From Blastomyces gilchristii SLH14081 (lineage: Eukaryota; Ascomycota; Eurotiomycetes; Onygenales; Ajellomycetaceae), in assembly GCF_000003855.2 (NCBI RefSeq), contig NW_003101670.1, forward strand, positions 1,063,170 through 1,090,516: a stretch of 27,347 bases of DNA. Direction: 5' to 3'. The notes under the pieces were generated by a model. That model made no database searches, was not told the origin of the DNA, and saw only the letters and a list, made by a program, of their open reading frames with translations. The translations under genes were made by a program, and so were the position numbers. Positions 1-9,460 of the stretch are shown here, piece after piece (within the stretch, counting starts at the first letter, position 1; every line of letters begins with the position of its first letter).

Positions 1-149
1 ATACTATAAAGTTAATATACAATATCTAGAATCTGAGTTGATGAATCATTGAAGAGTGTCTCTTATAATACAGGCTTGAACTAGTATAAACAATCTTACA
101 TTTATAAGAGTTATATGTTATTATATTGATGAGAACTGAACTTATCAAG

Positions 150-1210
150 AGATATTAATTAAATTTAAATCATTGATCAGTAGTTATACTAGAGATTATA
201 TAATAGAGATATTAATAACTGTGATTAAAAATAACTATTGAGATATTAGTCTCAGTCTTCTTACAATTATAACTGATAATGCTGTGAATAACTACACTAT
301 AATAAAGAGCTTAAAGTAAAAATTAGCTTTGTATTTCTAAAATAATAAATAAGATTATATTCTCTGCATTGCTTATATGATTCAATTTATAATATAAACA
401 CTGATAAAGAATCTTAATATTGAGATGAAGAATAATGAGATGACTAATTCTTGAAATGAGAATGAGATGAAAGTAATTACTCAAGTAACTTTTATATTCA
501 TTTTATAAAAGATAATATTTTTTAATAACACTTTTTAATATTGCTTTTTAATAATACTTTTTAATAATACTACTATTAATTTTGAATAGATTGACTAATA
601 ATTTAAATATCACAGATTTAAAATATTACTAATATAATTTGTATCTCCTCTAAATAACAATAATAATTTCATAATATTTAATAAATAAACAAATCAGTCA
701 CATTACTGAATATAATACAGAATGTTAGAATATAATGAAGTTTAATATATAAGATAACTGTTCAGACTCTTTGATTATATCAGATAATTGATCATTGAGT
801 ATAATACTCTGATTAGAAAAAGATTCAGATATTAAAACTTTCTGATATGAAGTGAACTCAGTTGAAATATGTAATTGATTTACTGTTTCAGTTTTATAAA
901 ATAATAAAGACAGTCTCAATCACTTATACATTAATGCTGCAGTCAGTCTGATGAGTGTATAACAGTTTATTTACTCATCTTGAGAAGCAGTTGAATCACT
1001 TAAAAAGAAATTCAGTCTGAGATAATACTATAGTGCAGGCTATTATTACTGTAAGAGATAAACTAGTATATTACTACAGTAAAACTGAACAATCTTTTAC
1101 AGAGTACTATACTATAGTAGCTCTACTAAATCTCTTTCATTAAGTTAATATCTACACTTCTCAAGATTGAATAGAGAAGAAATGAGACTTGTATATTAAA
1201 TTAGTCTGAG
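150..1210 (+). mobile_element. hAT-family transposase relic, heavily mutated
   Basis: No intact frame remains, but conserved hAT transposase pieces appear in order on the plus strand. At 242-295 the frame reads TDNAVNN, matching the family's TDNASNN block. At 359-388, in the same frame, it reads ILCIAYMIQF, matching the PCLAHVIQL block. At 1051-1200 it reads VRDKL..YYYSKTE and then an aromatic-rich stretch typical of the C-terminal part, in a different frame. Stop codons interrupt it throughout, mostly where a Trp, Gln or Arg codon is expected, as C-to-T or G-to-A mutation would produce. The element ends were not located. Family assignment is by motif recognition; the gene cannot be functional. 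Confidence 0.72.
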
Positions 1211-1985
1211 ACTATTACAATATTAACTATCAGAGATTTGAATAAGCAGATATTCAAGATATGAAGACAGTGAAATACAATTCTCTAGTAAGTAATGATC
1301 TTTGATAATACTTTATATCTCATAGAACTATAATACTAACTTTGAAACAGAACTTATATACATTGATTATAACTGAAAATCAGGCAAAACTACATACTTA
1401 TACAACTGAATTTAACTGCTATTTTCAAGATAATCTGATGAATTTATACATCAAATCAATTCTAGAGTTATGAAAAATTATTGAGAGTATATATTCAACT
1501 ATTACACTGATAATATATGATATTCTAATAATTTTATTAATAGAGATGAGAATGAAGTGAAAGTTCAACTCAAGTCAAGATATTTATCACTATTACTGAG
1601 AATAATTATAAGAAGAAATAATCAAGAAACTTATAATTATAAAATATAGAATTATCAGACAGTTTAATATCTCTGATTACAGTATATCAGAGAAGTGTAG
1701 TTTTCATAAGAAAGTGAAGAATAAACTTATACAAGAATGTATTTAGTTATTTCATGAGTATTATCAATAATTATTATCAAATTCTGATTATATAAGTAAT
1801 CACTGAATGAACTGAATGAGACTGATTTTAATCTTCAGTCTCAGTCTCATTCTGATTTTGAAAGAATGATTATCTTTCATAGTTTATTCTGAGAAATTAC
1901 TCTCATTTCACTGTTCTTGAATTAAATCTGATCATTTTTCACACTATTTCTCTCAGAAATGATTCATTTTCAGATTTTTTTGAGG
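1211..1985. other. AT-rich decayed sequence, probably the rest of the hAT relic
   Basis: No gene is visible. The composition matches the preceding transposase relic: almost no CpG and few CC/GG. A perfect 12-bp inverted repeat, GAATGAGACTGA at 1814-1825 and its complement at 1841-1852, could form a hairpin with a 15-nt loop. The 3' part of the hAT element is the most likely content, but I recognise no motif here. Confidence 0.5.
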
Positions 1986-2075
1986 CTTGGTCCTGGTGGG
2001 ACTCATGTCAAGAAATGTATGAGATCAGACCAAATGAGACCAAATGTGAAATTCATGGTCCCGCCGGCCAGTCTA
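1986..2075 (+). repeat. 90-bp hairpin-forming repeat, copy A (unmutated)
   Basis: This segment aligns without gaps to 11717-11806 (offset exactly 9731). The copies differ almost only by C-to-T and G-to-A changes, all reducing GC in the second copy. The ends form an imperfect inverted repeat: GGTCCTGGTGGGACTCATG at 1989-2007 against CATGGTCCCGCCGGCCAG at 2054-2071, so the unit can fold back on itself. Similarity may extend a little further left through a T-run. It could be the terminus of a transposon or a small foldback element; the family is unknown. Confidence 0.7.
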
Positions 2076-2196
2076 CTCACACACATATATTTAGCTTTCA
2101 CTAGCTACTAGTTAGATAACAATAACAATCAATCATGTTCAACCTCTCTCACAATAAATACTTACTTTATTATTAAATTCAAGAATAATTTCAGTA

Positions 2197-2240
2197 TTAA
2201 ATTGATTTTAAATTGATTTTAAATTGATTTTGAATTGATT
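2197..2240 (+). repeat. 11-bp tandem repeat, four units
   Basis: Three exact units of TTAAATTGATT follow one another from 2197, then one unit with an A-to-G change (TTGAATTGATT), then a degenerate trailing copy around 2241-2252. It lies in the AT-rich edge just left of the normal-composition island. Confidence 0.85.
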
Positions 2241-2296
2241 GTAGAATTGATGATAAATAATTGAGTGGTTTCAAATTACAAGAAAAGATGTATTGA

Positions 2297-2376
2297 GCGA
2301 GGTCAGGTAGTGGCACGGGCCACATTTGCGAGGTCAGCTTACATAACGAGGTCAAGTGGCGCACTTAGCGAGGTCA
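2297..2376 (+). repeat. Four copies of (G/A)CGAGGTCA at the island's left edge
   Basis: GCGAGGTCA occurs at 2297-2305, 2328-2336 and 2368-2376, and ACGAGGTCA at 2346-2354, all in the same orientation and irregularly spaced (start-to-start 31, 18 and 22 bp). Read on the minus strand this is a cluster of TGACCTCG(C/T). Irregular spacing argues against simple tandem duplication and fits binding sites for a protein, for example a transposase at an element end. That role is inference. Confidence 0.7.
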
Positions 2377-2516
2377 AGTTTTCTGTATACACAGTAATAC
2401 GATGTTGGTGGCGTTCAGTAGTGTATAACCTCTTTTTCCTGACACAGGCTCAGTCATATTCCCTTTACCGGTGTGAAGATCATCAAGAAAGAGATACGGG
2501 CTACCTTGCCGCTGGC

Positions 2517-2668
2517 ACCTCTCGACCAAGGTGATGAACTCGCTGGCCCTGCCAATGTAGCGCGTGTGCGGCCCAGAACATCTAAGGGCATCACAGACCT
2601 GTTATTGCCTCAAACTTCCACCGACTTGAGTCGATAGCCCCTCTAAGAAGCCAGTAGGCTGTCCGCAT
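2517..2668 (-). rRNA. Fragment of 18S (small subunit) rRNA, antisense
   Basis: The minus strand carries the conserved 3' part of eukaryotic 18S rRNA: the segment around GGCTTCTTAGAGGG, then GAGGCAATAACAGGTCTG, TGATGCCCTTAGATGTTC and TGGGCCGCAC.CGCGCTACA, ending near CACCTTGG.CGA.AGGT. Similarity stops abruptly on both sides, so this is about 150 bp of an 1.8-kb gene. It differs at several positions from the usual sequence; one hairpin stem has GAC/GTC where GGC/GCC is usual, so pairing is kept. It is a displaced pseudogene piece, not a working rRNA gene. Confidence 0.9.
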
Positions 2669-2680
2669 CGAGCCTTAATT

Positions 2681-2899
2681 TTATTTAAAGATATCAGCGA
2701 ACAACTTATAAATTGATTCAGTCTTGCAGCTTTGTGCTTCCCGAAAAAACTGAGTGATTTGATCAACTAGGAGGTCGAACTTTTCCGGGAAATATCGATA
2801 TTGACCCGGTTTTCGAGCTTTGAGCAGAGCGTTTCGAGCGATAAGCCTATCAGGGTGGCTCCGAGCAATGTTTCTATCTGGGGCGACTTGAAGCCAAGT
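2681..2899 (-). pseudogene. Coding remnant, 72 codons, unrecognised
   Basis: The minus strand has an open frame of 72 codons ending in TAA at 2681-2683 and bounded upstream by a TGA at 2900-2902. It has no start codon of its own. The product is rich in Arg, Lys and aromatic residues; its central part reads KARKPGQYRYFPEKFDLLVD, followed by an amphipathic stretch, QITQFFREAQ. It looks like real protein rather than noise and is probably the 3' end of a broken gene, since the upstream minus strand (2900-2960) is also codon-like in another frame. I do not recognise the family. It ends only 13 bp from the 18S fragment on the same strand. Confidence 0.4.
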
Positions 2900-3001
2900 T
2901 CACGCGCAAGGGCCGTCGTAACAAAGACAGTGAATTTTCGTGTAACATGAATTCCAAGTATGCGTTGCTCAAGTGCGGCTTAATATCGCATACTCAACAA
3001 A

Positions 3002-3154
3002 ATGGGGACACCCACACGAAGAGCATTTGAATTGCCTATCCGCTACTTCGAGAAGTACTGGCACAAAAAATCCAAGGCGATATATGGAGATGAAGCTTCA
3101 CACTTGGAAAGCCATTTGCCTACCGAACAGGGCACGGGATTTCAAAGGCTATGA
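3002..3154 (+). CDS. Small hypothetical ORF or gene remnant (50 aa)
   Basis: An ATG at 3002 opens a 50-codon frame ending in TGA at 3152. The product has the mix of charged and aromatic residues expected of real protein (for example PIRYFEKYWHKKSKAIYGDE). A longer overlapping frame (2973-3194) covers the same DNA with less protein-like content. There is no recognised family, and intron or promoter signals are not evident. It may be an exon of a lost gene rather than a complete gene. Confidence 0.25.
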   Translation: MGTPTRRAFELPIRYFEKYWHKKSKAIYGDEASHLESHLPTEQGTGFQRL

Positions 3155-3606
3155 ACAAATGATACACGAAGATGCAATGTTACTATCGGTGTGATCATTA
3201 CAAGATCCCAGAGCACTTTACTGCCGGATTGCCAGACAGAAACTATACCTCGGGTTTTGGAGAATTTTTCTTGTTTATGCGGTGCGACAGCGTACTATGA
3301 CAAATCCAACGCAGAAATAGCGACATTATCTCGCTTTGAACTGTGAGTACCCCAAGCAGGTTTATACTATGAGGTACAATCCACCAGGCACAGTTGCACA
3401 AAGATCCTCTGACGATACTGGATGCAAAGATGAACCAGCGGTATAACCAGATTGCACATCTACTTATAGTAAAGTATTGCCCACCTCGTTACCTTCCTTA
3501 ACTTTCGTGACGCCTCTATTTCTCTCGTGTCTTTTAGTGTCCATATAGCCTGTGTTTCATACTTTCAAGAAGAATTACATATTTGTTCCAAGGTCTTCGC
3601 GATATA
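3155..3606 (+). promoter_or_regulatory. Upstream region of the dynamin-like gene
   Basis: No coding region is recognised. The last 120 bp (3490-3606) are rich in pyrimidines and contain several CTT/TTC runs, which is common in fungal promoters and 5' leaders. The reading frame of the gene stays open upstream of the ATG to about 3583 without another ATG, so a short upstream exon cannot be excluded. Confidence 0.35.
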
Positions 3607-5819
3607 ATGCTAAGACACTTTACCACCGATGCCCTGGAAGGGTTGTGCACTGAAGACCAACTTGATCTGTTGAATTCTGTGGATACTCTCCGTTCACAGG
3701 GCATCAGTCATTATATCTCGCTGCCACAGATTATTGTGTGTGGCGATCAATCCTCAGGAAAGAGTTCGGCGTTGGAAGCCATCTCTGGCGTTTCCTTTCC
3801 CGTTAAGAGCAACCTGTGTACTCGATTTCCAACCGAGTTAGTGCTCCGCAAGTGTCCGCAGATAGGAGTGAGCGTATCAATCGTCCCCCATGGCTCCCGA
3901 AGTGAGTCCGAACAGCGTTCGCTTGAAACCTTTCGTGAAACGCTCGATAGCTTCGAAGGCTTTCCGGCACTGGTCGAGAAAGCTAAGGCGGCCATGGGGA
4001 TCTCGACACATGGGAAAGCCTTCTCTAAAGATCTCCTTCGCGTCGAAGTTTCGGGGCCCGATCGTCCGCACCTTACAATCGTGGATCTCCCCGGTCTCAT
4101 ACATTCCGAGACCAAAAAGCAGTCTGCATCGGATGTTGAACTGGTACAGGATGTCGTCCGCGCCTACATGAAAGAACCACGAAGCATTATCCTCGCTGTG
4201 GTATCCGCCAAAAATGATATTGCCAACCAGATTGTACTGAAACTCGCGCGTGAAGCCGATGTATCAGGCCATCGGACGCTAAGGGTCATTACAAAACCTG
4301 ATACGCTGGCTGTCGGGTCGGATAGCGAATCAACCTTTGTCGCTCTCGCAAAAAACCAAGAAGTTGAGTTTCGTCTTGGATGGCATGCCTTGAAAAACAT
4401 GGACTCTGATAAGGGGTCACCATCCTTGGCCGAACGGGATTCCGAGGAAAGGCTATTTTTCTCTCAGGGCATTTGGGAAGACATGCCCCGGTCGAGTTTA
4501 GGCATCGATAAATTACGGGGAAGACTGAGCAAAGTTCTTCTAGGTCAGATTGCAGCGGAGTTGCCCAGCCTGATCGAAGAAATCAATGCTCAGATTGACA
4601 CTGCACACCGCGAGTTAGAGAAACTTGGAGAGCCTCGGGCATCATTGCAGGAGCAAAAATCTTATCTCCTCCAGATTAGCCAATCCTATCAGTCTTTAGT
4701 TAAAGCAGCCGTCGATGGTACTTACAACGAGCCCTTTTTCGAAGAAACCACCGCGAACATTGGCTATCAGAAACGTATACGTGCGGTGATACAGAATCTC
4801 AATCAAGATTTTTCAGATAAAATTAGCCAATACGGCAACTATCGCCAAATTGTGAAGAACGAGAGTACTGAATGCCTGAACGAGCACCCAGTTTATATCA
4901 CTCATGGAGGATTCGTTCGTCACATAGAAGCACTTTTGAAAACGTCGAAGGGCAGAGAGCTACCTGGAACTTTCAATCCTATGATTGTGAAAGATCTGTT
5001 TTTTGAACAATCAGCTCCGTGGGAGAAACTTTGTCGCGAGCATATCACGATGGTCTGGGAGGCTGCGAAAGACTTTCTCCACCTGGCCATTACCCATACT
5101 GCTGATGCTACTACCACAAAAAAGGTTTTGCAAGACGTGGTAGAGCCTTCTTTAAACGAGTTGCTGAAAATGCTGAACAGCAAGACTAGTGAACTGCTTG
5201 CACCACACAGAAGAGGCCACCCAATTACTTACAATCACTATTTCACGGAAACATACCAGAAGACACGGAACGAACGGCAGAAAGCCGAGTACGCCACAAT
5301 CTTAAAGAACTTCTTTAGCATATCTTCTCTCGACACTGAATACAAGGAACTACGCTCCGACGATAGCTTACACCAGCTTCTTGATTCCCTTGTCGAACGC
5401 ACGGAGCCGGACATGAGATTTTTCGCCGCTAGTGAGGCCTTGGATTACATGATGGCTTATTACAAGGTGACTCTCAAAGCTTGCAACCATCCGGCAGAGG
5501 TGACTCTCGACTAACTGCGGCATAGGTTGCTTTAAAACGGTTCATTGACGATGTTGCGATCGAAATTATTGAAATGAAGCTCGTTTCGGCACTGGGTGCC
5601 ATACTCTCTCCCATTACTGTGTTCAATATGCCAGACGATATCGTAACGCGGATCGCAGGCGAGTCAGAAGAACACCATGCTAAACGAGAAGAATTGAACA
5701 AACAGCTTGACATCCTCGCAAAAGGAGCTTTTACGTGCAAACAATTCATTGGCAACCGTGGTCTTTGTATGAAGAGCATTCCATTCCGAACATATTTGGT
5801 ATCTAATGGGTTGATATAG
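3607..5819 (+). CDS. Dynamin-like large GTPase (Mx/Vps1-type), two exons
   Basis: This gene encodes a dynamin-superfamily GTPase, a mechanochemical enzyme that assembles on membranes or ribonucleoprotein targets and hydrolyses GTP. The start is taken as ATG 3607. Exon 1 is 3607-5466, a 59-bp intron spans 5467-5525 (donor GTGACT, branch-like CTAAC, acceptor CATAG), and exon 2 is 5526-5819, giving 717 aa in one frame. Without splicing the frame stops at 5514 and loses the end of the GTPase effector domain. Visible motifs are the P-loop GDQSSGKSS (46-53), switch-I Thr in CTRFPT (about 72), DLPG (160-163) and TKPD (229-232). A middle/stalk region follows, then a C-terminal effector domain around the intron. 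All G motifs are intact and no stop interrupts it. Fungi often carry many such soluble Mx-like paralogues of unknown role. The last 15 or so residues are untypical, so the 3' end is less certain. Confidence 0.92.
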
Positions 5820-5822
5820 TGA

Positions 5823-6614
5823 ATGGCAACGAGCCCTCTCCCGGTCCCCAGCCTATCCGTAACCGATGTTGACTATCCATCGGAACACCAGGTCACTACG
5901 GTTCATTCGCTAGAGGACAATGTCGAATGTTTGACCAATAACTCTGATTGCCATATCATGTCAGAGTCTGGTAGCATTTGCTCGGAATTCGATTAGTATA
6001 TCGACTATCCTCTTGCAGAACTCATACCATATCATCGTCGGCTATATCACCGGTTACGATAGGGCAATTGTCAAGTAGTTAAAGATCTGGAGGGAATTTT
6101 ACAGCAACTGCACAGTATACAGGCACCAACAACGGCTTTGATTGGTGCTGTTGATGGTGGGCCCGCAGTCGATGTTCGCGCCCGCCACGCTGAATTCGGT
6201 GGACCATTTAGGACCGAGTCTGAGTTCAATAATTGGCTTGTCTCTCTAATCCACCCGGAATCGAAGCAGTATCGCGGTCTATTCTACATCGATACAATCC
6301 AAAATTGCCTGAGAAAATATAACCACCAACTAAGATTTGCACATGGTGACCTTGGGCTCCACAACATCCTCGTCAGTGAAGACGGCATGGTTACAGCAAT
6401 TATCGACTGGGAGTTCGCGGGCTGGTATCCAGAATACTGGGAGTATATCAAAATGATCCAGTTTTCACGCGATCCTGCCTTCAGGTATTTTGCGAGGGGC
6501 TGTTGGAAAGATGAAACAGGGGAGCAGGTGTTTTTTGATGAGGAATATGTTCTTGATCAGATGCTGGACAGCCAGGTCAGGCATGGGGAACGGGTTCTCA
6601 AACGGCCTCGTTAG
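5823..6614 (+). pseudogene. Aminoglycoside-phosphotransferase-fold (APH) kinase pseudogene
   Basis: One continuous frame of 264 codons runs from ATG 5823 to TAG 6612, broken only by in-frame TAG codons at 5994-5996 and 6060-6062. Both could be CAG (Gln) codons changed by C-to-T. The C-lobe is well preserved: the catalytic loop HGDLGLHN starts at 6342 and the metal-binding IIDWEFAGWYPEYWEY lies around 6399-6446, as in fungal APH-family proteins that phosphorylate small molecules or proteins. A typical N-lobe with the nucleotide-binding lysine is not visible; the first 57 codons do not resemble one, so the gene is probably also truncated or rearranged at its 5' end. From about 6075 onwards it is open, and a shorter product from an internal start (6138) is conceivable but would lack the N-lobe. 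It starts four bases after the dynamin-like stop codon. Confidence 0.75.
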
Positions 6615-6942
6615 CTGAAGGTAGACGGAACCAGCGTCCTGTAAAGCCGACTGGAGAGGCGTTTCAATATGAGATCGAAGTGGCTTTAGGCCACGTGCCA
6701 GACGAATCCGAGATCAGATAGAATGGTGAAGGATTTGAGTAGTGAATGAAGTCGCTATTCTCGATGATATCAAGATTACATTATGGAAGTAGACGAACTC
6801 GTTCAAATTTATTAGAGATTTATGATTAACTAGCACGCGATAAATAGCATACTTTGGTCGAGAATCCAGCTCAACCAAACACAACAGCAACACAGTCGAG
6901 ATCAAACAGCCTGGGAAGCCTAGCCCCTGGCCCCCGCGAGCA
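6615..6942. other. Intergenic region between two converging genes
   Basis: This stretch separates the 3' ends of the phosphotransferase pseudogene (+) and the recombinase gene (-). No gene, RNA or repeat is recognised. The middle part (about 6720-6860) is more AT-rich, as expected for 3' untranslated and terminator regions of both genes. Confidence 0.5.
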
Positions 6943-9460
6943 TCAGAGACTTAGATACCTCGGATTTCGAGTGACGGTTCCGTGCTTTTGCTCTGCATGG
7001 ATCAGGAGGTCCTTCAGGGTGTCAAGCGTTACTTTACAGGTCTTACAATCGAGCTTCTTAAAATCCTTCAGGTGCTTTCGCTCAAAGTGTTTGGTTATAC
7101 TGCCCGCATGGTAGGACTGTATACGTTCCTGGTGCTTCAACTTCTCGTTCTGAAGACAGAGGAAACACATCGTTGGTCGCTTGGCTTCACTGCACTTGAT
7201 GATAGTCAAGCGAATAACTTCCTCGGGTACTGGTGGCTTATTTACCGACGGTTGTGCATCCTCTCTGTCTTGAGTCATTTTGACGTCCGGGCTTCGGTAC
7301 TGGCGCAGGGAGCCCTCCTGGACCCCGCAGTATGATGTGATTGCATTGATCGCGTTGATTCGCCTCTGCTGCTCTGCATCCCAAGAGTCCCTCGGGAGCG
7401 TTAGGAGGGCATCGATGAGAACTATCATCTCTGGCATCATATATTCCGTCCGCTCCAGCACACTCTTCATCGCTTCGTCGACTATCTGGCCCTCAAGCTG
7501 GCGTCTACTGTCAATGACCGGTTGTTCTTCATTGTATCTCTGCAGTTTCTCCCTCTTCAGCTTCACCCTTGCGTGCTGCTTGTCATTGTTCAGGCGCCTC
7601 TGGGCTTCTCTGCACCGGTCTTCCAACGCATCACGCTTCTTTCCAGGAGCCGTGGCGTCGCGCCTCCGCTTGAGCTTCTTGAGCGATTTTGCAAGTTTTC
7701 AGATCTTCGGCTGTTCATTGACTGATCGGGACTCTTGGGCTTTGAGCTTCCAGGGTCGACGTGGGTCAATGGATAAGCTCATTGAGTTTAGATTGAGGTA
7801 GTCATCTGCTTTTGGGTCGAGTCCACGGTAATTCCGGTAGGTGTTTACGGTTATGTTACGATTCTGATAGTGTTTTACGTAGGTGCTGATGTTGGAGTGT
7901 TTCAGAATCTGGTTCTGCATTGAATCGCTCACGTCCGCTGCATGAATGTTAGAGGCGGTGGATGTTGGGAGAAAGCATATGGTGTGATGGGATCTTACGA
8001 TTTTCATTCAATTTGTTTGCGGCACCATTGCGCAATACATATGGCTTGACCGTTTGCTCAAACCCCGTCAGCTCACCGCCCTTCTTCATTCGATAGCTCA
8101 CCTTCCTGGGCGAGAGCCGCACCGCCTGGAGTAGCTTGACGGTCTCCCCATCACGGATAGCCTCGCAGAACAGGAACTTATCTCTCAGGTCCTCCCGCAA
8201 GAGCAGCTTTTGCTGATTTAGCCCTTTAAGAACATCCAATCTATACAGGCTCTCAGGTGAGGTGATATTGGGGTCTTTGAATGCTTTGAAGTGAAACAGC
8301 ATACCGAGGAGGAAGACGTGGGGGCTGAGTATCAGCGATGGATCGTAGATGATCTCTGGAAGAGGGAAGGTGTCGCTTCCCGGTGAGACTCAGTCAGCTG
8401 AGGGTCTGTGGCGTTCGTTGCTACCAGGGTCAACAAAGGCCTACCTTGCTTTCTTGCCCAAAAATCTCTTCGTATAGTCGAAGGTGACCTGACCACCCAG
8501 GCGGGGCCGTCCAAACACGGCGTCTCTCACCAGAGTTAGCTCCAGATCCCCCAAACGGATGTCCAGTATCGCGGACGGTCGATTCGACGTGTACCCGGCG
8601 AAGTGGCAGAATAGGATCAACTGGATACGCAGATACCCAACGAGGAACAGCATCTCGGTTGTTGCGAGGAGTACCCGGCAAAACTCCGCCAGATCCTCTA
8701 CATACATTGTTCCCTTCTCTATTGCCTCCTCGCTGAGGCCTTTTTCTTTTGCGATCAACCTGAGGAGCTGTGCTGAAGGTCAGTTCTCGGATTCTCGGGT
8801 GGAGAGGATAGGCGAATAACTTACATCCTGGGATTTGGTGATGATCTCCTGGTCGATTCTCTTGCCGGCCCCGATTTTGTACACCATCTGGAACCATTTC
8901 CAGAAAGTCTGCAGGGAGCTGAGGCGCTTGATCCCCCTTCGTCTTCCGTTCTTCCCAAAACGTCGGTCACAGACCCAGGAGAGAAACGAGTAGAGGGTCC
9001 GAATGGTAATGTCATGATAGGCCTCGGTGACGTCCCAGCCGACATAGCTGCAGTGTCTGGTAGGAAAGACGGGATGTAAGTAAAAGTTGATAATGCGGCT
9101 CCCTGTTAGGAGGAGGGTGGCTTACTCTTTCCAGTGCTCTTCGACCCAGTCAAGTCTCGCCTGTGTGTTTGGACTGTAACGCAGTTGTCGAAGCTTGGAT
9201 GTATCGAGGCTTGCTGCCAGCTGCAGATAATATTCGGGCGGATGTTCTTCCTCTTGATTCTGCAGCCACTCTCCGTCGTCGTCACTGTTCTCGTCGTCGC
9301 TTATGTCGCTGTCGGCACCAGCCTTGGTATCTTCATCGCAGCCCGAGACAGACGAGCAGTCCGTCTGGGAGTCCTCAGCATCCGAGAAGCAGCCACTGTT
9401 GTAGCCGCTATCTGGATCGCTATCTGACAGGCGGGGATCATCTTCACCTCCACGGATCAT
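6943..9460 (-). pseudogene. DUF3435 tyrosine recombinase (Starship captain-like), one in-frame stop
   Basis: Five exons on the minus strand fit together in frame: 9460-9126, 9056-8825, 8767-8445, 8375-7999 and 7937-6943. The introns of 69, 57, 69 and 61 bp begin GTAAGC, GTAAGT, GTAGGC and GTAAGA and end in AG. Together they give 753 codons plus stop. Residues 1-112 are acidic and Ser/Asp-rich. Residues 113-450 match the DUF3435 recombinase core, with SNRPSAIL (Arg252, candidate first catalytic Arg), YVLRNGAANKL (Arg412) and LKHSNISTYVKHY (His436, candidate nucleophile Tyr446). A basic coiled segment follows, then two C-terminal C2H2 zinc fingers (C680/C683/H706/H711 and C720/C723/H736/H741), the usual architecture of the family. 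The only lesion is TGA at 7699-7701 (codon 502), probably a former CGA, between the catalytic core and the fingers. A truncated 501-aa protein with the whole core might still be made. Known family role: cutting and integrating giant Starship elements. Confidence 0.9.

Noticed and set aside
725..919. 64-codon minus-strand open frame in the first AT-rich block
   Set aside because: It lies antisense within the hAT relic, and its Ser/Ile/Leu-rich content is what mutated AT-rich DNA gives by chance.
2265..2534. 89-codon plus-strand open frame
   Set aside because: It overlaps the short repeat cluster and the antisense 18S fragment, and its product shows no protein-like pattern.
3747..4400. Several minus- and plus-strand frames inside the dynamin-like gene
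   Set aside because: They are shadows of a gene with complete GTPase motifs.
7280..7801. 173-codon plus-strand open frame opposite the recombinase
   Set aside because: It lies wholly within the last exon of the DUF3435 gene on the other strand, whose family match and splice structure are clear.
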